Source: Pantoea nemavictus (GTDB lineage: Bacteria; Pseudomonadota; Gammaproteobacteria; Enterobacterales; Enterobacteriaceae). Taken from it: a DNA stretch of 64,000 bases. Both the position numbers and the translations under genes were made by a program. The stretch covers positions 2,976,001-3,040,000 of the forward strand of contig NZ_JBBGZW010000001.1 in assembly GCF_037479095.1 (NCBI RefSeq). The letters are read 5' to 3'. Shown in pieces: positions 11,229-23,700 of this stretch (the first letter of the stretch is position 1; every line of letters starts with the position of its first letter). The notes beneath the pieces are model-generated. The model made no database searches, had not been told where the DNA came from, and saw only the letters and a program-made list of their open reading frames with translations.

Positions 11229-12086
11229 TTGCTGAAGTCTCGTCTGATTACCGCGTTAATTTTGATTCCGCTGGTGATCGCTGCACTGTTCTGGTTGCCA
11301 CTGTCCGGTTTTGCGATCACCACTATCATCATCTGCATGCTTGCCGCCTGGGAATGGGGGCAGTTTGCGGGCATGAAAACGCGCCAGCAACGTATCTGGC
11401 TGGCCGTGCTATGCGGTTTGTTACTGTCCGCGATGCTCTTTACCCTGCAACCCTATCAACGCAATCTGCATCAATTCCAGATGGAAGGCTCGCTCTGGGC
11501 ATCGCTGGGATGGTGGATTGTCGCGCTATTTTTAGTGCTGTTCTATCCTGCTTCGGCTGCGCTGTGGCGTAATTCGCGTACGCTGCGTCTGGTGTTTGGC
11601 CTTCTCACCGTCATTCCGTTTTTCTGGGGCATGATGGCGCTGCGTCAATACCATTACGATACCGATCACTTCGCGGGTGCGTGGTGGCTACTGTTCGTGA
11701 TGTTCCTCGTCTGGGGCGCAGACTCTGGTGCTTATATGTTTGGCCGTCTGTTTGGTAAACACAAACTGGCTCCGAAAGTTTCTCCGGGTAAAACCTGGGA
11801 AGGTTTCTTTGGTGGGCTGCTGTCGTCTGCCATCATTGCCTGGCTGTTTGCGCTATTGGCACCGCTTTCGGTTGCGCCAGGCACACTGATTATCTGTGCG
11901 GTCATTGCGACACTCGCATCAGTACTCGGTGACCTCACAGAGAGTATGTTCAAACGTGAGGCAGGCATTAAAGACAGCGGTAACTTGATTCCAGGGCACG
12001 GTGGTATTCTCGATCGTATTGATAGCCTGACAGCTGCGGTGCCGGTATTTGCCTGCCTGCTGCTGCTGGTGTTCCAAACCCTCTGA
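11229..12086 (+). CDS. cdsA: Phosphatidate cytidylyltransferase
   Basis: 285 residues, the E. coli length. This integral membrane enzyme makes CDP-diacylglycerol from CTP and phosphatidate for all phospholipid head groups. Eight or so hydrophobic segments are visible. The CDS signature is at the C-terminus (LGDLTESMFKREAGIKDSG, then PGHGGILDRIDS). The start is TTG 11229 with GGGGG upstream, and the protein start MLKSRLITA fits the family. Confidence 0.96.
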   Translation: MLKSRLITALILIPLVIAALFWLPLSGFAITTIIICMLAAWEWGQFAGMKTRQQRIWLAVLCGLLLSAMLFTLQPYQRNLHQFQMEGSLWASLGWWIVALFLVLFYPASAALWRNSRTLRLVFGLLTVIPFFWGMMALRQYHYDTDHFAGAWWLLFVMFLVWGADSGAYMFGRLFGKHKLAPKVSPGKTWEGFFGGLLSSAIIAWLFALLAPLSVAPGTLIICAVIATLASVLGDLTESMFKREAGIKDSGNLIPGHGGILDRIDSLTAAVPVFACLLLLVFQTL

Positions 12087-12098
12087 GGATCGCCGACG

Positions 12099-13448
12099 AT
12101 GTTGAGTATACTCTGGAGTTTTGTCGCCTTTATCGTGGCGCTGGGCGTGCTGATTACCGTGCACGAATTTGGTCATTTTTGGGTCGCTCGCCGTTGCGGT
12201 GTCAAAGTCGAACGTTTCTCCATTGGCTTTGGTAAGGCGCTATGGCAGCGCACCGACCGTCAGGGCACCGAATATGTCATCGCGCTGATTCCTCTCGGTG
12301 GCTACGTTAAAATGCTCGATGAACGCGTTGAGAGCGTTCCCGCTGAACTGCGTCATCAAGCCTTCAACAATAAAACCGTGCTGCAGCGTGCTTCCATTAT
12401 TGCGGCCGGTCCTATCGCCAACTTCATCTTTGCCATATTTGCCTACTGGGTGGTGTTTATCCACGGCGTACCGGGCGTACGTCCGGTGGTTGGCGAAATT
12501 CTGAACGGTTCCGTCGCTGCTGAAGCGCAAATTACCTCCGGCATGGAACTTAAAGCGGTAGATGGTATCGAAACGCCTGATTGGGATGCTGTGCGTATGG
12601 CGCTGGTCGGTAAAATCGGTGACAGCGATGCCACGCTTACTGTTTCGCAATTTGGCGAAGAAGCTACGCAGCAAAAGCAATTAAATTTGCGCGAATGGCA
12701 ATTTGAGCCTGATAAACAGGATCCGGTGGTCGCTTTAGGTATTCGTCCACGTGGGCCGCAGATTGAAACGACCTTAGCTGACGTTCAGGCAAACTCGCCG
12801 GCAAGCAATGCTGGTTTGCAAGCGGGCGATAGGATCGTTAAAGTCGATGGTCAGCCATTAACACAGTGGCAGACTTTTGCGGCGCAGGTGCGGGATAACC
12901 CGGGCAAAAACATGGCGCTAGATATTGAGCGCAACGGCGAACCTGTGGCGTTATCGCTCACGCCGGAAGCGAAACCGGGCAATGAAGCGGAAGGCTTCGC
13001 GGGTGTTATACCGCGCGTAATTCCACTGCCTGATGAGTACAAAACGGTAAGGCAATATGGGCCCTTTGCGGCTATCGGCGAAGCCAGTGTGAAAACCTGG
13101 CAGTTGATGAAGCTAACAGTTTCCATGTTGGGCAAGTTGATAACCGGGGATGTGAAGCTGAATAACCTGAGCGGGCCGATTTCGATTGCGCAAGGTGCCG
13201 GGTTATCAGCAGAGTACGGGGTGATTTATTACCTGATGTTCCTGGCGCTAATCAGCGTCAACCTGGGCATCATTAACCTGTTCCCTCTGCCGGTTTTAGA
13301 TGGTGGTCATCTGCTCTTTCTGGCGATCGAAAAGATCAAAGGTAGACCGGTGTCCGAGCGAGTTCAGGACTTTAGTTATCGCATTGGCTCAATCTTGCTG
13401 GTGCTGTTAATGGGGCTTGCACTTTTCAATGATTTCTCTCGTCTGTAA
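12099..13448 (+). CDS. rseP: RseP site-2 zinc metalloprotease
   Basis: 449 residues (E. coli 450). This inner-membrane protease cleaves RseA after DegS, releasing sigma-E in the envelope stress response, and clears signal peptides. Zinc motif HEFGH at residues 22-26 in the first membrane segment, two periplasmic PDZ domains in the middle (second near [16 protein letters not shown]), and the C-terminal LDGGH motif. It directly precedes bamA, whose product delivers the porins whose misfolding triggers this pathway. Confidence 0.97.
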   Translation: MLSILWSFVAFIVALGVLITVHEFGHFWVARRCGVKVERFSIGFGKALWQRTDRQGTEYVIALIPLGGYVKMLDERVESVPAELRHQAFNNKTVLQRASIIAAGPIANFIFAIFAYWVVFIHGVPGVRPVVGEILNGSVAAEAQITSGMELKAVDGIETPDWDAVRMALVGKIGDSDATLTVSQFGEEATQQKQLNLREWQFEPDKQDPVVALGIRPRGPQIETTLADVQANSPASNAGLQAGDRIVKVDGQPLTQWQTFAAQVRDNPGKNMALDIERNGEPVALSLTPEAKPGNEAEGFAGVIPRVIPLPDEYKTVRQYGPFAAIGEASVKTWQLMKLTVSMLGKLITGDVKLNNLSGPISIAQGAGLSAEYGVIYYLMFLALISVNLGIINLFPLPVLDGGHLLFLAIEKIKGRPVSERVQDFSYRIGSILLVLLMGLALFNDFSRL

Positions 13449-13499
13449 TAGCTGGAACGCATACAGGTGCGGGATGTGTTAGGAAAACGCATAACAACG

Positions 13500-15911
13500 A
13501 TGGCGATGAAAAAGTTGCTCATAGCGTCGCTGCTGTTTAGCAGCGCCACCGTTTACGGTGCAGACGATTTCGTAGTGAAGGACATTCATTTCGAAGGTCT
13601 ACAACGAGTCGCCGTCGGCGCGGCTCTGCTCAGCATGCCGGTACGTGTCGGTGATACGGTGAATGATGATGATGTCAGAAACACCATTCGCTCACTGTTT
13701 GCCACCGGTAACTTTGAAGATGTGCAGGTTCTGCGTGACGGGACAACCCTGATTGTTCAGGTGAAAGAGCGTCCAACCATTGCCAACATCACTTTCTCCG
13801 GTAACAAAGCGGTGAAAGAAGATCAGCTGAAACAGAACCTCGAGGCTTCTGGCGTGCGCGTTGGCGAAGCGCTGGATCGCACCACGCTCTCTTCAATCGA
13901 AAAGGGTCTGGAAGATTTCTACTACAGCGTCGGTAAATACACAGCCAGCGTCAAAGCGATTGCTACGCCGCTGCCACGTAACCGTGTTGACCTGAAATTC
14001 GTCTTCCAGGAAGGCGTTTCTGCGCAGATTCAACAGATCAATATCGTCGGCAATAAAGCTTTCAGCTCTGACGAACTGATCTCACGCTTCTCACTGCGTG
14101 ATGAAGTGCCGTGGTGGAACGTGGTCGGCGATCGTAAATATCAGAAGCAAAAATTAGCGGGCGATCTCGAAACCCTGCGCAGCTTCTATTTGGATCGTGG
14201 TTATGCGCGTTTCAATATCGATTCCACGCAGGTGAGCCTGACGCCAGATAAGAAAGGCATCTACATCACCGTGAACATTAACGAAGGCGATCAGTACAAG
14301 ATTGCCGGCGTGATTGTGAACGGCAGCATGGCGGGCCATTCTGCGGAAATCGAAAAGATGACCAGAATTCCATCGGGTGAGCTGTACAACGGCACCAAAG
14401 TTACCCAGATGGAAGATGACATCAAGAAATTGCTGGGTCGTTATGGCTACGCCTATCCGCGTGTCGTGACACAACCTGAAATTAACGATGCCGACAAAAC
14501 CGTCAAGCTGCATATCAACGTTGATGCGGGCAACCGCTACTACGTGCGTAAGGTACGCTTCGAAGGCAACGACACATCGAAAGATTCAGTACTGCGCCGT
14601 GAAATGCGTCAGATGGAAGGTGCCTGGTTGGGCAGCGACCTCGTTGATCAAGGTAAAGAGCGACTGAATCGTACGGGTTACTTCGAAACCGTTGACGTTG
14701 ATACACAGCGCGTTGCGGGTGCACCAGACCAGGTTGATGTGGTTTACAAGGTGAAAGAGCGTAACACCGGTACTTTCAACTTTGGTGTCGGTTACGGTAC
14801 CGAAAGTGGAGTGAGTTTCCAGGTTGGCGTAACTCAGGAAAACTGGCTCGGCACCGGTAACACCGTTGGCATCAGCGGTACCAAAAATGATTACCAGACC
14901 TATGCTGAACTCTCCATGACCGATCCGTACTTTACGGTTGATGGTGTGAGCCTTGGCGGTCGTTTGTTCTACAACGATTTTAAAGCTGATGACGCGGATC
15001 TGTCCGACTATACCAACAAAAGTTATGGTCTCGATGGAACGCTGGGCTTCCCGGTCAATGAAAATAACACGCTGCGTGTTGGTTTAGGATACGTACATAA
15101 CGACCTGTCCAACATGCGTCCACAGATTGCTATGTGGCGTTATCTTGATTCGGTGGGGCGTCATCAGGGCCTGAATGATGAAGGCGATTTCTCCGCAGAT
15201 GATTTCACCTTCAACTATGGCTGGACGTATAACACCTTAGACCGCGGCTTCTTCCCAACGCGCGGTAACCGTACCAACCTGAATGGTAAAGTGACCATTC
15301 CGGGCTCTGATAACGCGTTCTACAAAGCGACATTAGATAGCCAGCAATATGTGCCGCTGAACCGCGATGGTACGTGGGTGGTATTAGGTCGTGGTCGTGT
15401 TGGATATGGTGACGGACTCGGTGGAAAAGAGATGCCGTTCTATGAGAACTTCTACGGCGGTGGTTCAAGCACGGTTCGTGGCTTCCAGTCTAATACCATT
15501 GGTCCTAAAGCTGCGTATCTGAACGATGGCTCATCTACCTGTAATCTGACTAACCCGAACGGGGTTTGTAAGTCAGATGATGCGGTAGGGGGTAATGCTA
15601 TGGCGATTGCCAGCCTTGAGCTGATTACGCCTACGCCGTTCCTGAGCGAAAAGTATGCAAACTCTGTGCGTACCTCGGTGTTTATGGATGCCGGTACCGT
15701 TTGGGATACCAAATGGCAGAACACCGCAGAAACACGTGCGGCGGGTGTGCCGGACTACAGCGATCCTAACAACATTCGCGTCTCTGCCGGTGTGGCACTG
15801 CAGTGGATGTCACCATTAGGACCGTTGGTATTCTCATACGCCCAGCCGATGAAGAAAGTCGAGGGAGACAAGTCAGAGCAATTCCAGTTTAACATCGGTA
15901 AAACCTGGTAA
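13500..15911 (+). CDS. bamA: Outer membrane protein assembly factor BamA
   Basis: 803 residues (E. coli 810). Central subunit of the BAM complex that inserts beta-barrels into the outer membrane. Signal peptide [20 protein letters not shown], five POTRA domains to about residue 420, then a 16-strand barrel ending in the BAM-recognised FNIGKTW. The conserved loop-6 VRGF motif is in [13 protein letters not shown]. The loop-6 extracellular region (around [16 protein letters not shown]) is shorter than in E. coli but keeps a cysteine pair. The frame opens at 13467, but MAMKK at 13500 is the family start. Confidence 0.97.
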   Translation: MAMKKLLIASLLFSSATVYGADDFVVKDIHFEGLQRVAVGAALLSMPVRVGDTVNDDDVRNTIRSLFATGNFEDVQVLRDGTTLIVQVKERPTIANITFSGNKAVKEDQLKQNLEASGVRVGEALDRTTLSSIEKGLEDFYYSVGKYTASVKAIATPLPRNRVDLKFVFQEGVSAQIQQINIVGNKAFSSDELISRFSLRDEVPWWNVVGDRKYQKQKLAGDLETLRSFYLDRGYARFNIDSTQVSLTPDKKGIYITVNINEGDQYKIAGVIVNGSMAGHSAEIEKMTRIPSGELYNGTKVTQMEDDIKKLLGRYGYAYPRVVTQPEINDADKTVKLHINVDAGNRYYVRKVRFEGNDTSKDSVLRREMRQMEGAWLGSDLVDQGKERLNRTGYFETVDVDTQRVAGAPDQVDVVYKVKERNTGTFNFGVGYGTESGVSFQVGVTQENWLGTGNTVGISGTKNDYQTYAELSMTDPYFTVDGVSLGGRLFYNDFKADDADLSDYTNKSYGLDGTLGFPVNENNTLRVGLGYVHNDLSNMRPQIAMWRYLDSVGRHQGLNDEGDFSADDFTFNYGWTYNTLDRGFFPTRGNRTNLNGKVTIPGSDNAFYKATLDSQQYVPLNRDGTWVVLGRGRVGYGDGLGGKEMPFYENFYGGGSSTVRGFQSNTIGPKAAYLNDGSSTCNLTNPNGVCKSDDAVGGNAMAIASLELITPTPFLSEKYANSVRTSVFMDAGTVWDTKWQNTAETRAAGVPDYSDPNNIRVSAGVALQWMSPLGPLVFSYAQPMKKVEGDKSEQFQFNIGKTW

Positions 15912-16006
15912 GGCTCTGAACAAGGAAGTGAAAATACCGTCTTGCACGCGTGCCGTTTAAAGATGCGGCACGCTGCAAACACACACGTTGAGGTAAGGAG
16001 TTTATA

Positions 16007-16507
16007 GTGAAAAAGTTGTTCTGTGCTGCTGCTCTGGGTGTTGCATTAGCTGCTTCTGCGGGTGCCCAAGCGGCTGATAAAGTTGCCGTCGTGAACCTGA
16101 GCCAGGTTTTCCAGCAGTCTCCGCAGCGTGCCGCTGTTGCTAAGCAACTGGAAGGTGAATTCCAGAGCCGCGCCTCTGACCTCCAGTCTCAGCAGCAGAA
16201 GATCCAGCAAGAAATTCAGGATCTGCAGCGTAATGCGTCGACCATGAAAGCGAGCGACCGTACCAAGAAAGAGAAGCAGATTTCTTCTGAGCGTGCTGCC
16301 TTTGAACAAAAAGCACAGGCTTTTGACAAAGACAACCAAACCCGTCAGATGCAGGAACGTAACAAGCTGCTGGCTAAAATCCAGACCGCTGTGCAGTCTG
16401 TAGCGAAAAGCGAAGGTTACGATCTGGTTCTGGACTCTCAGGCCGTGCTGTACTCTTCTTCTGATGCTAAAGACATCACTGCTGACGTTGTAAAACAGGT
16501 TAAATAA
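16007..16507 (+). CDS. skp: Periplasmic chaperone Skp (OmpH)
   Basis: 166 residues (E. coli 161). This trimeric jellyfish-shaped chaperone holds unfolded outer-membrane proteins on the way to BamA. Signal peptide ends around ASAGAQA-AD, then the body domain and long coiled-coil arms (SDLQSQQQKIQQEIQDLQRN and following). It begins with GTG, preceded by AAGGAG. Located directly after bamA and before lpxD. Confidence 0.95.
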   Translation: MKKLFCAAALGVALAASAGAQAADKVAVVNLSQVFQQSPQRAAVAKQLEGEFQSRASDLQSQQQKIQQEIQDLQRNASTMKASDRTKKEKQISSERAAFEQKAQAFDKDNQTRQMQERNKLLAKIQTAVQSVAKSEGYDLVLDSQAVLYSSSDAKDITADVVKQVK

Positions 16508-16510
16508 TTG

Positions 16511-17536
16511 ATGTCATCAATTCGACTGGCTGATTTAGCCCAGCAGTTGGATGCAGAATTGCACGGAGATGGCGATATCGTCATCTCCGGCATTGCTTCT
16601 ATGCAATCCGCCACAACTGGCCAAATCACTTTTCTTGCAAACAGCCGCTACCGCGAGCAGCTCGCTACTATCCAGGCTTCAGCCGTGGTGCTGACGGAAG
16701 CGGATCTGGAGTGGTGTAAAACGGCCGCCCTGGTGGTGAAAAATCCTTACCTAACTTATGCCCACATGGCACAACTGCTGGACACCACGCCGCAGCCCGC
16801 GCAGAATATCGCGCCCAGCGCGGTGATCGATGCAACTGCTAAGCTGGGTAAGAATGTTTCGGTAGGCGCAAATGCGGTGATTGAGTCCGGCGTTGAGCTG
16901 GGTGATGACGTCGTTATTGGCGCAGGATGTTTTGTTGGTAAGCAGACGCGTATCGGTCGCGGCTCACGCTTGTGGGCTAACGTCACGATTTATCACGAAA
17001 TCCAGATTGGTCAGGATTGTCTGATTCAGTCCGGCACGGTAATCGGTGCTGATGGTTTCGGCTATGCTAACGATCGCGGCAACTGGGTGAAAATTCCGCA
17101 GCTGGGTACCGTAGTGATTGGTGATCGGGTAGAAATTGGTGCCTGTACCACTATCGATCGCGGCGCGCTGGATAACACTCTGATCGGCAATGGTGTTATC
17201 ATAGACAACCAGTGTCAGATTGCCCACAACGTGATCATTGGTGATAACACCGCAGTTGCTGGTGGTGTGATCATGGCGGGTAGTCTGAAGATTGGACGTT
17301 ACTGTATGATTGGCGGCGCCAGTGTCATTAACGGCCATATGGAAATCTGTGACAAAGTGACCGTAACGGGCATGGGCATGGTAATGCGCCCCATCACAGA
17401 ACCTGGGGTATACTCGTCGGGTATTCCACTGCAACCCAACAAAACCTGGCGTAAAACTGCAGCGCTGGTGATGAACATCGATGAAATAAGCAAACGCTTA
17501 AAAGCCATCGAACGTAAGGTCGGCAAAGACGACTAA
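16511..17536 (+). CDS. lpxD: UDP-3-O-(3-hydroxymyristoyl)glucosamine N-acyltransferase
   Basis: 341 residues, the E. coli length. Third step of lipid A synthesis: adds the N-linked 3-hydroxymyristoyl chain to UDP-3-O-acylglucosamine. The N-terminal uridine-binding domain (to ~100) is followed by a hexapeptide left-handed beta-helix; the catalytic histidine region is [18 protein letters not shown] 16508 and ATG 16511 are in frame. ATG gives the family start [13 protein letters not shown]. Confidence 0.97.
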   Translation: MSSIRLADLAQQLDAELHGDGDIVISGIASMQSATTGQITFLANSRYREQLATIQASAVVLTEADLEWCKTAALVVKNPYLTYAHMAQLLDTTPQPAQNIAPSAVIDATAKLGKNVSVGANAVIESGVELGDDVVIGAGCFVGKQTRIGRGSRLWANVTIYHEIQIGQDCLIQSGTVIGADGFGYANDRGNWVKIPQLGTVVIGDRVEIGACTTIDRGALDNTLIGNGVIIDNQCQIAHNVIIGDNTAVAGGVIMAGSLKIGRYCMIGGASVINGHMEICDKVTVTGMGMVMRPITEPGVYSSGIPLQPNKTWRKTAALVMNIDEISKRLKAIERKVGKDD

Positions 17537-17649
17537 ACGCATCCCACGCTACTCGCTTTCATAACAAGAAGTGTACTTTCTTCCACCGTCGGTTAAGCCG
17601 AACATGGCAGCAGGTATGGTAAGAAAGCGAAACGCCCCGAACTAATTTG

Positions 17650-17685
17650 CGGCCTGCGGAAGATCATTTTGATCGGTGCAGGCCG
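17650..17685 (+). other. Stem-loop in the lpxD-fabZ gap
   Basis: Perfect outer stem CGGCCTGC (17650-17657) with GCAGGCCG (17678-17685) and an inner GATC/GATC pair, then TGTTATTGTT. It could be a weak terminator or an mRNA processing structure in the 190-bp gap. No gene is seen there. Confidence 0.5.
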
Positions 17686-17726
17686 TGTTATTGTTGCCAT
17701 CAGATTTTTAGGACAGGAAGAGTATT

Positions 17727-18182
17727 TTGACTACTGAAACGCATACTCTGAAAATTGAAGAGATTTTAGAACTGCTGCCACACCGCTATCCTTTCTTGCT
17801 GGTTGATCGCGTGCTGGATTTTGAAGAGCATAAATACCTGCGCGCGGTTAAGAACGTTTCTGTTAACGAACCGTTTTTCCAGGGACATTTCCCTGGTAAG
17901 CCGATTTTCCCAGGCGTTCTGATTCTGGAAGCGATGGCGCAAGCGACCGGTATCCTGGCGTTTAAAAGCGTTGGAAAACTGGAGCCAGGCGAACTGTATT
18001 ACTTCGCCGGTATCGATGAAGCCCGTTTCAAACGTCCTGTAGTACCGGGCGATCAGATGATCATGGAAGTGACATTCGAGAAAACCCGTCGTGGCCTGAC
18101 GCGCTTTAAAGGCGTGGCGACCGTTGACGGCAAAATTGTCTGTGAAGCGACCATGATGTGTGCCCGTAGCCGGGAGGCATAA
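17727..18182 (+). CDS. fabZ: 3-hydroxyacyl-ACP dehydratase
   Basis: 151 residues with TTG start, as in E. coli. Dehydrates 3-hydroxyacyl-ACP in fatty-acid elongation, competing with LpxA/LpxD for 3-hydroxymyristoyl-ACP. Hot-dog fold with catalytic motif [20 protein letters not shown] (His and Glu). Three bases separate it from lpxA, so the two are probably translated together. Confidence 0.97.
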   Translation: MTTETHTLKIEEILELLPHRYPFLLVDRVLDFEEHKYLRAVKNVSVNEPFFQGHFPGKPIFPGVLILEAMAQATGILAFKSVGKLEPGELYYFAGIDEARFKRPVVPGDQMIMEVTFEKTRRGLTRFKGVATVDGKIVCEATMMCARSREA

Positions 18183-18185
18183 TAA

Positions 18186-18974
18186 GTGATTGATTCAACC
18201 GCCAATATTCATCCCAGTTCAGTTATTGAAGAAGGTGCCATTATCGGTGCCAATGTTCATATCGGCCCGTTCTGCTTTATCGGTGCCCATGTGGAAATTG
18301 GTGAAGGTACCGTACTCAAATCACACGTGGTGGTGAACGGCCATACGCGTATCGGCAAAGATAATCAGATCTACCAGTTCGCTTCCATCGGTGAAGTTAA
18401 CCAGGATCTGAAATATGCTGGCGAACCGACGCGCGTTGAAATTGGCGATCGCAACCGCATCCGCGAGAGCGTCACGATTCATCGTGGCACCACCCAGGGC
18501 GGCAATGTGACCAAAGTCGGCAGCGATAACCTGCTGATGGTTAATGCGCACATTGCCCATGACTGCGTGATCGGCAATCGCTGCATCTTTGCCAATAATG
18601 CCACGCTGGGCGGTCACGTAACCGTTGATGATTTCGCTATTATTGGCGGCATGACAGCGGTACATCAGTGGTGCACCATTGGTGCGCATGTGATGGTTGG
18701 CGGTTGTTCAGGTGTCGCGCAGGATGTGCCGCCTTACGTTATTGCACAGGGTAACCATGCAACGCCGTACGGTATTAACATCGAAGGTCTGAAGCGTCGC
18801 GGCTTTAGCAAAGAAGCGCTGCATGCCATTCGCAACGCGTACAAACTGCTGTACCGCAGCGGCAAAACGCTGGATGAAGTGAAACCAGAGATTGAAGAGC
18901 TGGCAAAGCAACACAGCGAAGTACAGCCTTTCTATGATTTCTTTGCCCGTTCAACGCGTGGATTGATTCGTTAA
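18186..18974 (+). CDS. lpxA: UDP-N-acetylglucosamine O-acyltransferase
   Basis: 262 residues, GTG start. First step of lipid A synthesis: transfers 3-hydroxyacyl from ACP to UDP-GlcNAc. The trimeric left-handed beta-helix is evident from hexapeptide repeats throughout. Catalytic histidine lies in [10 protein letters not shown]. The acyl-ruler region [17 protein letters not shown] is unchanged from E. coli, so a C14 acyl donor is likely. Confidence 0.97.
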   Translation: MIDSTANIHPSSVIEEGAIIGANVHIGPFCFIGAHVEIGEGTVLKSHVVVNGHTRIGKDNQIYQFASIGEVNQDLKYAGEPTRVEIGDRNRIRESVTIHRGTTQGGNVTKVGSDNLLMVNAHIAHDCVIGNRCIFANNATLGGHVTVDDFAIIGGMTAVHQWCTIGAHVMVGGCSGVAQDVPPYVIAQGNHATPYGINIEGLKRRGFSKEALHAIRNAYKLLYRSGKTLDEVKPEIEELAKQHSEVQPFYDFFARSTRGLIR

Positions 18975-18977
18975 TCC

Positions 18978-20126
18978 ATGTCAGCGCGTCCCCTCACGAT
19001 TGCCCTGGTCGCCGGAGAAACCTCCGGCGATATTCTTGGTGCAGGTCTCATCCGTGCGTTAAAAGCGCGTCATCCCAATGCACGCTTTGTTGGCGTGGCT
19101 GGCCCGCTGATGCAGGCCGAAGGCTGTGAAGCCTGGTACGAGATGGAAGAGCTGGCGGTGATGGGTATCGTCGAAGTGCTAGGCCGCTTGCGCCGCTTGC
19201 TTAAAATTCGTCACGACCTCACGCAGCGCTTTACCGAACTCAAGCCGGATGTCTTCGTTGGCATTGATGCGCCGGATTTCAACATTACGTTGGAAGGCAG
19301 CCTCAAGCGCCAAGGCATTCGCACTATTCATTACGTCAGCCCTTCGGTTTGGGCGTGGCGTCAAAAACGCGTGTTTAAAATCGGCCGTAATACCAATTTG
19401 GTGCTGGCCTTTTTGCCGTTTGAAAAAGCTTTCTACGATCGCTTCAACGTGCCGTGCCGCTTTATTGGCCATACCATGGCCGATGCGATGCCGTTACAGC
19501 CTGATAAACTGGCGGCGCGCCGCGAGTTAGGCATAGACGAAGAGGCGATTTGCCTCGGCTTATTGCCCGGCAGTCGCGGTGCAGAAGTTGAAATGCTCAG
19601 CGCCGATTTCCTGCGCGCTGCCCAACTTTTGCGTCAGCGCTATCCAACGCTGGAAATCGTGGTGCCGCTAGTCAATGCCAAACGTCGCGAACAGTTTGAG
19701 CAGATCAAAGCTGAGGTGGCGCCGGAATTGCCGATGCATTTGCTGGATGGCAAAGGCCGCCAGGCGATGCTGGCCAGTGACGCGGCTATTCTTGCGTCTG
19801 GCACCGCCGCGCTGGAGTGTATGCTGGCGAAATGCCCGATGGTAGTGGGCTATCGTATGAAGCCGTTTACCTTCTGGCTGGCCAAACGTCTGGTGAAAAC
19901 GCCGTATGTTTCGCTGCCGAATCTGCTGGCTGGTCGCGAACTGGTGAAAGAGCTGCTGCAGGACGAGTGCCAGCCTGAAGCTTTAGCTGCGGCGTTAGAA
20001 CCCTTGCTGCACGCCGGGCCTGAGCGCGAAGCGTTACTGAACACCTTCACCGAACTGCATCAACAGATTCGCTGGAATGCCGACGAACAAGCGGCGGATG
20101 CGGTACTGGAGATCATCAATGGCTGA
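18978..20126 (+). CDS. lpxB: Lipid A disaccharide synthase
   Basis: 382 residues as in E. coli. This family GT19 peripheral membrane glycosyltransferase joins lipid X and UDP-2,3-diacylglucosamine. Conserved parts: [18 protein letters not shown] at the N-terminus, [25 protein letters not shown] and the C-terminal [16 protein letters not shown]. Its stop overlaps the rnhB start by 8 bp. Confidence 0.97.
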   Translation: MSARPLTIALVAGETSGDILGAGLIRALKARHPNARFVGVAGPLMQAEGCEAWYEMEELAVMGIVEVLGRLRRLLKIRHDLTQRFTELKPDVFVGIDAPDFNITLEGSLKRQGIRTIHYVSPSVWAWRQKRVFKIGRNTNLVLAFLPFEKAFYDRFNVPCRFIGHTMADAMPLQPDKLAARRELGIDEEAICLGLLPGSRGAEVEMLSADFLRAAQLLRQRYPTLEIVVPLVNAKRREQFEQIKAEVAPELPMHLLDGKGRQAMLASDAAILASGTAALECMLAKCPMVVGYRMKPFTFWLAKRLVKTPYVSLPNLLAGRELVKELLQDECQPEALAAALEPLLHAGPEREALLNTFTELHQQIRWNADEQAADAVLEIING

Positions 20127-20745
20127 ATTTATCTATCCCAACGCGCAGCGGATTGCTGGCGTTGATGAAGTTGGGCGCGGCCCGCTGGTTGGCGCCGTTG
20201 TCACCGCTGCTGTGATCCTCGATCCCGACAACCCGATTGCAGGCCTGGCCGACTCAAAAAAGTTGTCAGAGAAGCGTCGTCTGGCGTTGTATGACGAGAT
20301 CAAAGAGAAGGCGTTGGCCTGGAGCCTTGGCCGTGCTGAACCTGAAGAGATCGATCAGCTCAATATTTTGCACGCTACCATGCTAGCGATGCAGCGCGCG
20401 GTAGCAGGTTTACCCGTTGCGCCAGACTTCGTACTGATCGATGGCAACCGTTGCCCAGCGTTGCCGATGGCTTCGCTGGCAGTGGTGAAGGGTGATAGCC
20501 TGGTGAAAGAGATCAGTGCGGCCTCGATTATCGCTAAAGTGACGCGTGATCGGGAAATGGCCGAGCTGGATCTGCTATTCCCTGAATATGGCTTCGCGCA
20601 GCACAAAGGTTATCCGACTGCTTTGCATATGGAAAAGCTAACGCAGCACGGTGCCACACCTCACCATCGTCGCAGCTTTGCGCCGGTGCGTAACGCCCTG
20701 ATCGATGCCGATGTGCGGGCTGCACATCAGCCAACTACGCTTTAA
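20119..20745 (+). CDS. rnhB: Ribonuclease HII
   Basis: 208 residues. Incises DNA at single ribonucleotides and degrades RNA in RNA-DNA hybrids. Catalytic motif [15 protein letters not shown] (DE pair) and SKKLSEKRR near the N-terminus, [20 protein letters not shown] centrally. The open frame reaches back to 20077, but MAEFIYP at 20119 is the family start and overlaps the lpxB end, implying coupling. Confidence 0.96.
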   Translation: MAEFIYPNAQRIAGVDEVGRGPLVGAVVTAAVILDPDNPIAGLADSKKLSEKRRLALYDEIKEKALAWSLGRAEPEEIDQLNILHATMLAMQRAVAGLPVAPDFVLIDGNRCPALPMASLAVVKGDSLVKEISAASIIAKVTRDREMAELDLLFPEYGFAQHKGYPTALHMEKLTQHGATPHHRRSFAPVRNALIDADVRAAHQPTTL

Positions 20746-20776
20746 TAGCCTGACGCTGTTTTAACCGGAAACTGAT

Positions 20777-23700
20777 ATGGCTGAACCTCGTTTTATACAT
20801 CTGCGCGTCCATAGCGATTACTCCATGGTTGATGGTCTGGCGAAAACCGGACCTTTAGTCAAGAAGGCGGCCGCGCTTGGCATGCCAGCGATTGCCATGA
20901 CCGACTACATCAACCTGTGTGGGTTGGTGCGTTTTTACGGCAGCGCGCACGGAGCGGGGATCAAGCCGATTGTGGGGGCTGACTTCCACGTTGCCAGTGA
21001 ACTGATGGGTGACGAGTTGACGCAACTCACCGTGCTGGCCGCGAATAACACCGGTTATCAAAACCTGACGCTGCTGATTTCACGTGCCTATCAGCGCGGT
21101 TATGGCATCGATGGGCCAATCATCGATCGTGACTGGCTGCTGGAATTAGGCGAAGGTTTGATTCTGTTGTCGGGTGGACGCCGCGGTGATGTTGGTCGTA
21201 GCCTGCTGCGCGGCAATAGCGCCATGGTGGCGCAGTGTTTGAGCTTCTATCAGGAACACTTCCCCAATCGCTATTACCTCGAGCTCATCCGCACCGGTCG
21301 TGCTGATGAGGAAGCTTATCTGCACGCTGCGGTTGAGTTAGCGATCGCCGAAGGCGTACCGGTGGTGGCCACTAACGAAGTGTGCTTCCTGAATGAAGAA
21401 GATTTTGATGCGCATGAAATCCGCGTCGCAATTCATGACGGCTATACGCTGGATGATCCTAAGCGCCCGCGCAATTACAGTCCTCAGCAATATATGCGCA
21501 GTGAAGAGGAGATGTGCGAGCTGTTCTCGGACATCCCAGAAGCGCTGGAAAATAGCGTAGAGATTGCTAAGCGCTGTAACGTAACCGTGCGCCTCGGCGA
21601 ATACTTCCTGCCACAGTTCCCCACCGGTGAGATGAGCACTGAAAACTTCCTCGTGGCGAAGTCACGTGAAGGTCTGGAAGAGCGTATGGAATTTCTCTTC
21701 CCGGATCCGGCGGAGCGCGCTGAGAAACGCGTGGAATATGATGAACGTCTGGATATTGAACTCACCGTAATCAACCAGATGGGCTTCCCCGGCTACTTCC
21801 TGATCGTGATGGAGTTTATTCAGTGGTCCAAGGATAACGGCATCCCCGTGGGTCCTGGCCGCGGCTCGGGTGCGGGCTCGCTGGTGGCGTATGCGCTGAA
21901 GATTACCGATATTGATCCGCTAGAGTTTGACCTGCTGTTCGAACGCTTCCTTAATCCAGAACGTGTGTCGATGCCCGACTTCGACGTCGACTTCTGCATG
22001 GAGAAGCGCGATCAGGTTATCGATCACGTTGCCGAGATGTACGGACGTGAAGCGGTATCGCAGATCATCACCTTCGGTACCATGGCGGCGAAAGCGGTAA
22101 TCCGCGATGTGGGACGCGTGCTGGGTCATCCGTATGGTTTCGTCGATCGTATCTCCAAACTGATCCCGCCGGATCCGGGCATGACGCTGGAAAAAGCCTT
22201 CCTGGCTGAACCGCAGTTGCCGGAGATTTACGAGGCAGACGAAGAGGTTAAAGCGCTGATCGACATGGCGCGCAAGCTGGAAGGTGTCACGCGTAACGCC
22301 GGTAAACATGCCGGTGGTGTGGTGATCTCGCCAACCAAAATTACCGATTTTGCGCCGCTGTACTGCGATGAAAACGGACAGTTCCCGGTTACCCAGTTTG
22401 ATAAGAATGACGTGGAATACGCCGGGCTGGTGAAGTTTGACTTCCTCGGCTTGCGTACGCTCACCATCATCGACTGGGCGCTGAAGATGATTAACCCGCG
22501 CCGTGAAAAGCAGGGTTTGCCGCCGATCGATATCGCTGCCATCCCGCTGGATGACAAGAAAAGCTTCGACATGCTGCAGCGCTCGGAAACCACCGCAGTG
22601 TTCCAGCTTGAATCGCGCGGCATGAAAGATCTGATCAAACGTCTGAAGCCTGACTGCTTCGAAGATATGATCGCTCTGGTGGCATTGTTCCGCCCGGGCC
22701 CGCTGCAATCGGGCATGGTAGATAACTTCATTGACCGTAAGCACGGCCGCGAAGAGATCTCCTATCCGGATATTCAGTGGCAGCACGAAACCCTGAAACC
22801 GGTACTGGAGCCGACCTACGGCATTATCCTGTATCAGGAACAGGTGATGCAGATCGCGCAGGTGCTGTCCGGCTATACGCTGGGTGGCGCAGATATGTTG
22901 CGTCGTGCGATGGGTAAAAAGAAACCAGAAGAGATGGCGAAGCAGCGTTCGGTATTCCAGGACGGTGCGGAGAAGATGGGCGTCGATGGCGAACTGTCGA
23001 TGAAAATCTTCGATCTGGTAGAAAAGTTTGCCGGTTATGGCTTCAACAAGTCGCACTCCGCCGCTTACGCCCTGGTTTCCTATCAAACGCTGTGGCTGAA
23101 AGCGCACTATCCGGCAGAGTTTATGGCGGCGGTAATGACCGCCGATATGGATAACACCGAGAAAGTGGTTGGTCTGGTCGATGAGTGCTGGCGCATGGGC
23201 CTTAAAGTGCTGCCGCCGGACATCAACTCAGGTTTGTATCCGTTCCACGTCAATGACGAAGGCGAGATCGTTTACGGCATTGGCGCGATTAAAGGCGTGG
23301 GCGAAGGTCCGATCGAAGCGATCATTGATGCGCGTAACGAGGGCGGCTACTTCAAAGAGCTGTTCGATCTCTGTGCGCGCACTGACACCAAGAAGATCAA
23401 CCGTCGCGTGATGGAAAAACTGATCATGTCGGGCGCGTTCGATCGTCTGGGTCCGCATCGTGCAGCATTGATGAGTGCGCTTGGCGATGCATTAAAAGCC
23501 GCCGATCAGCACGCTAAAGCCGAAGCCATTGGCCAGGCCGATATGTTTGGTGTGCTGGCGGAAGAGCCGGAGCAGGTGGAGAAATCCTACGCCAGCATTA
23601 CGCCATGGCCGGAACAAGTTCAGTTGGATGGTGAACGTGAGACGCTTGGCCTGTATCTCACCGGCCATCCTATTAATCAGTATTTGAAAGAAATTGAGCG

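Noticed and set aside
13467..13499. Upstream extension of BamA to [11 protein letters not shown]
   Set aside because: It would bury the signal peptide; MAMKKLLIA is the conserved start.
21920..23107. 395-residue open frame antisense to dnaE
   Set aside because: Mirror of a highly biased coding sequence; no RBS or recognisable domain.
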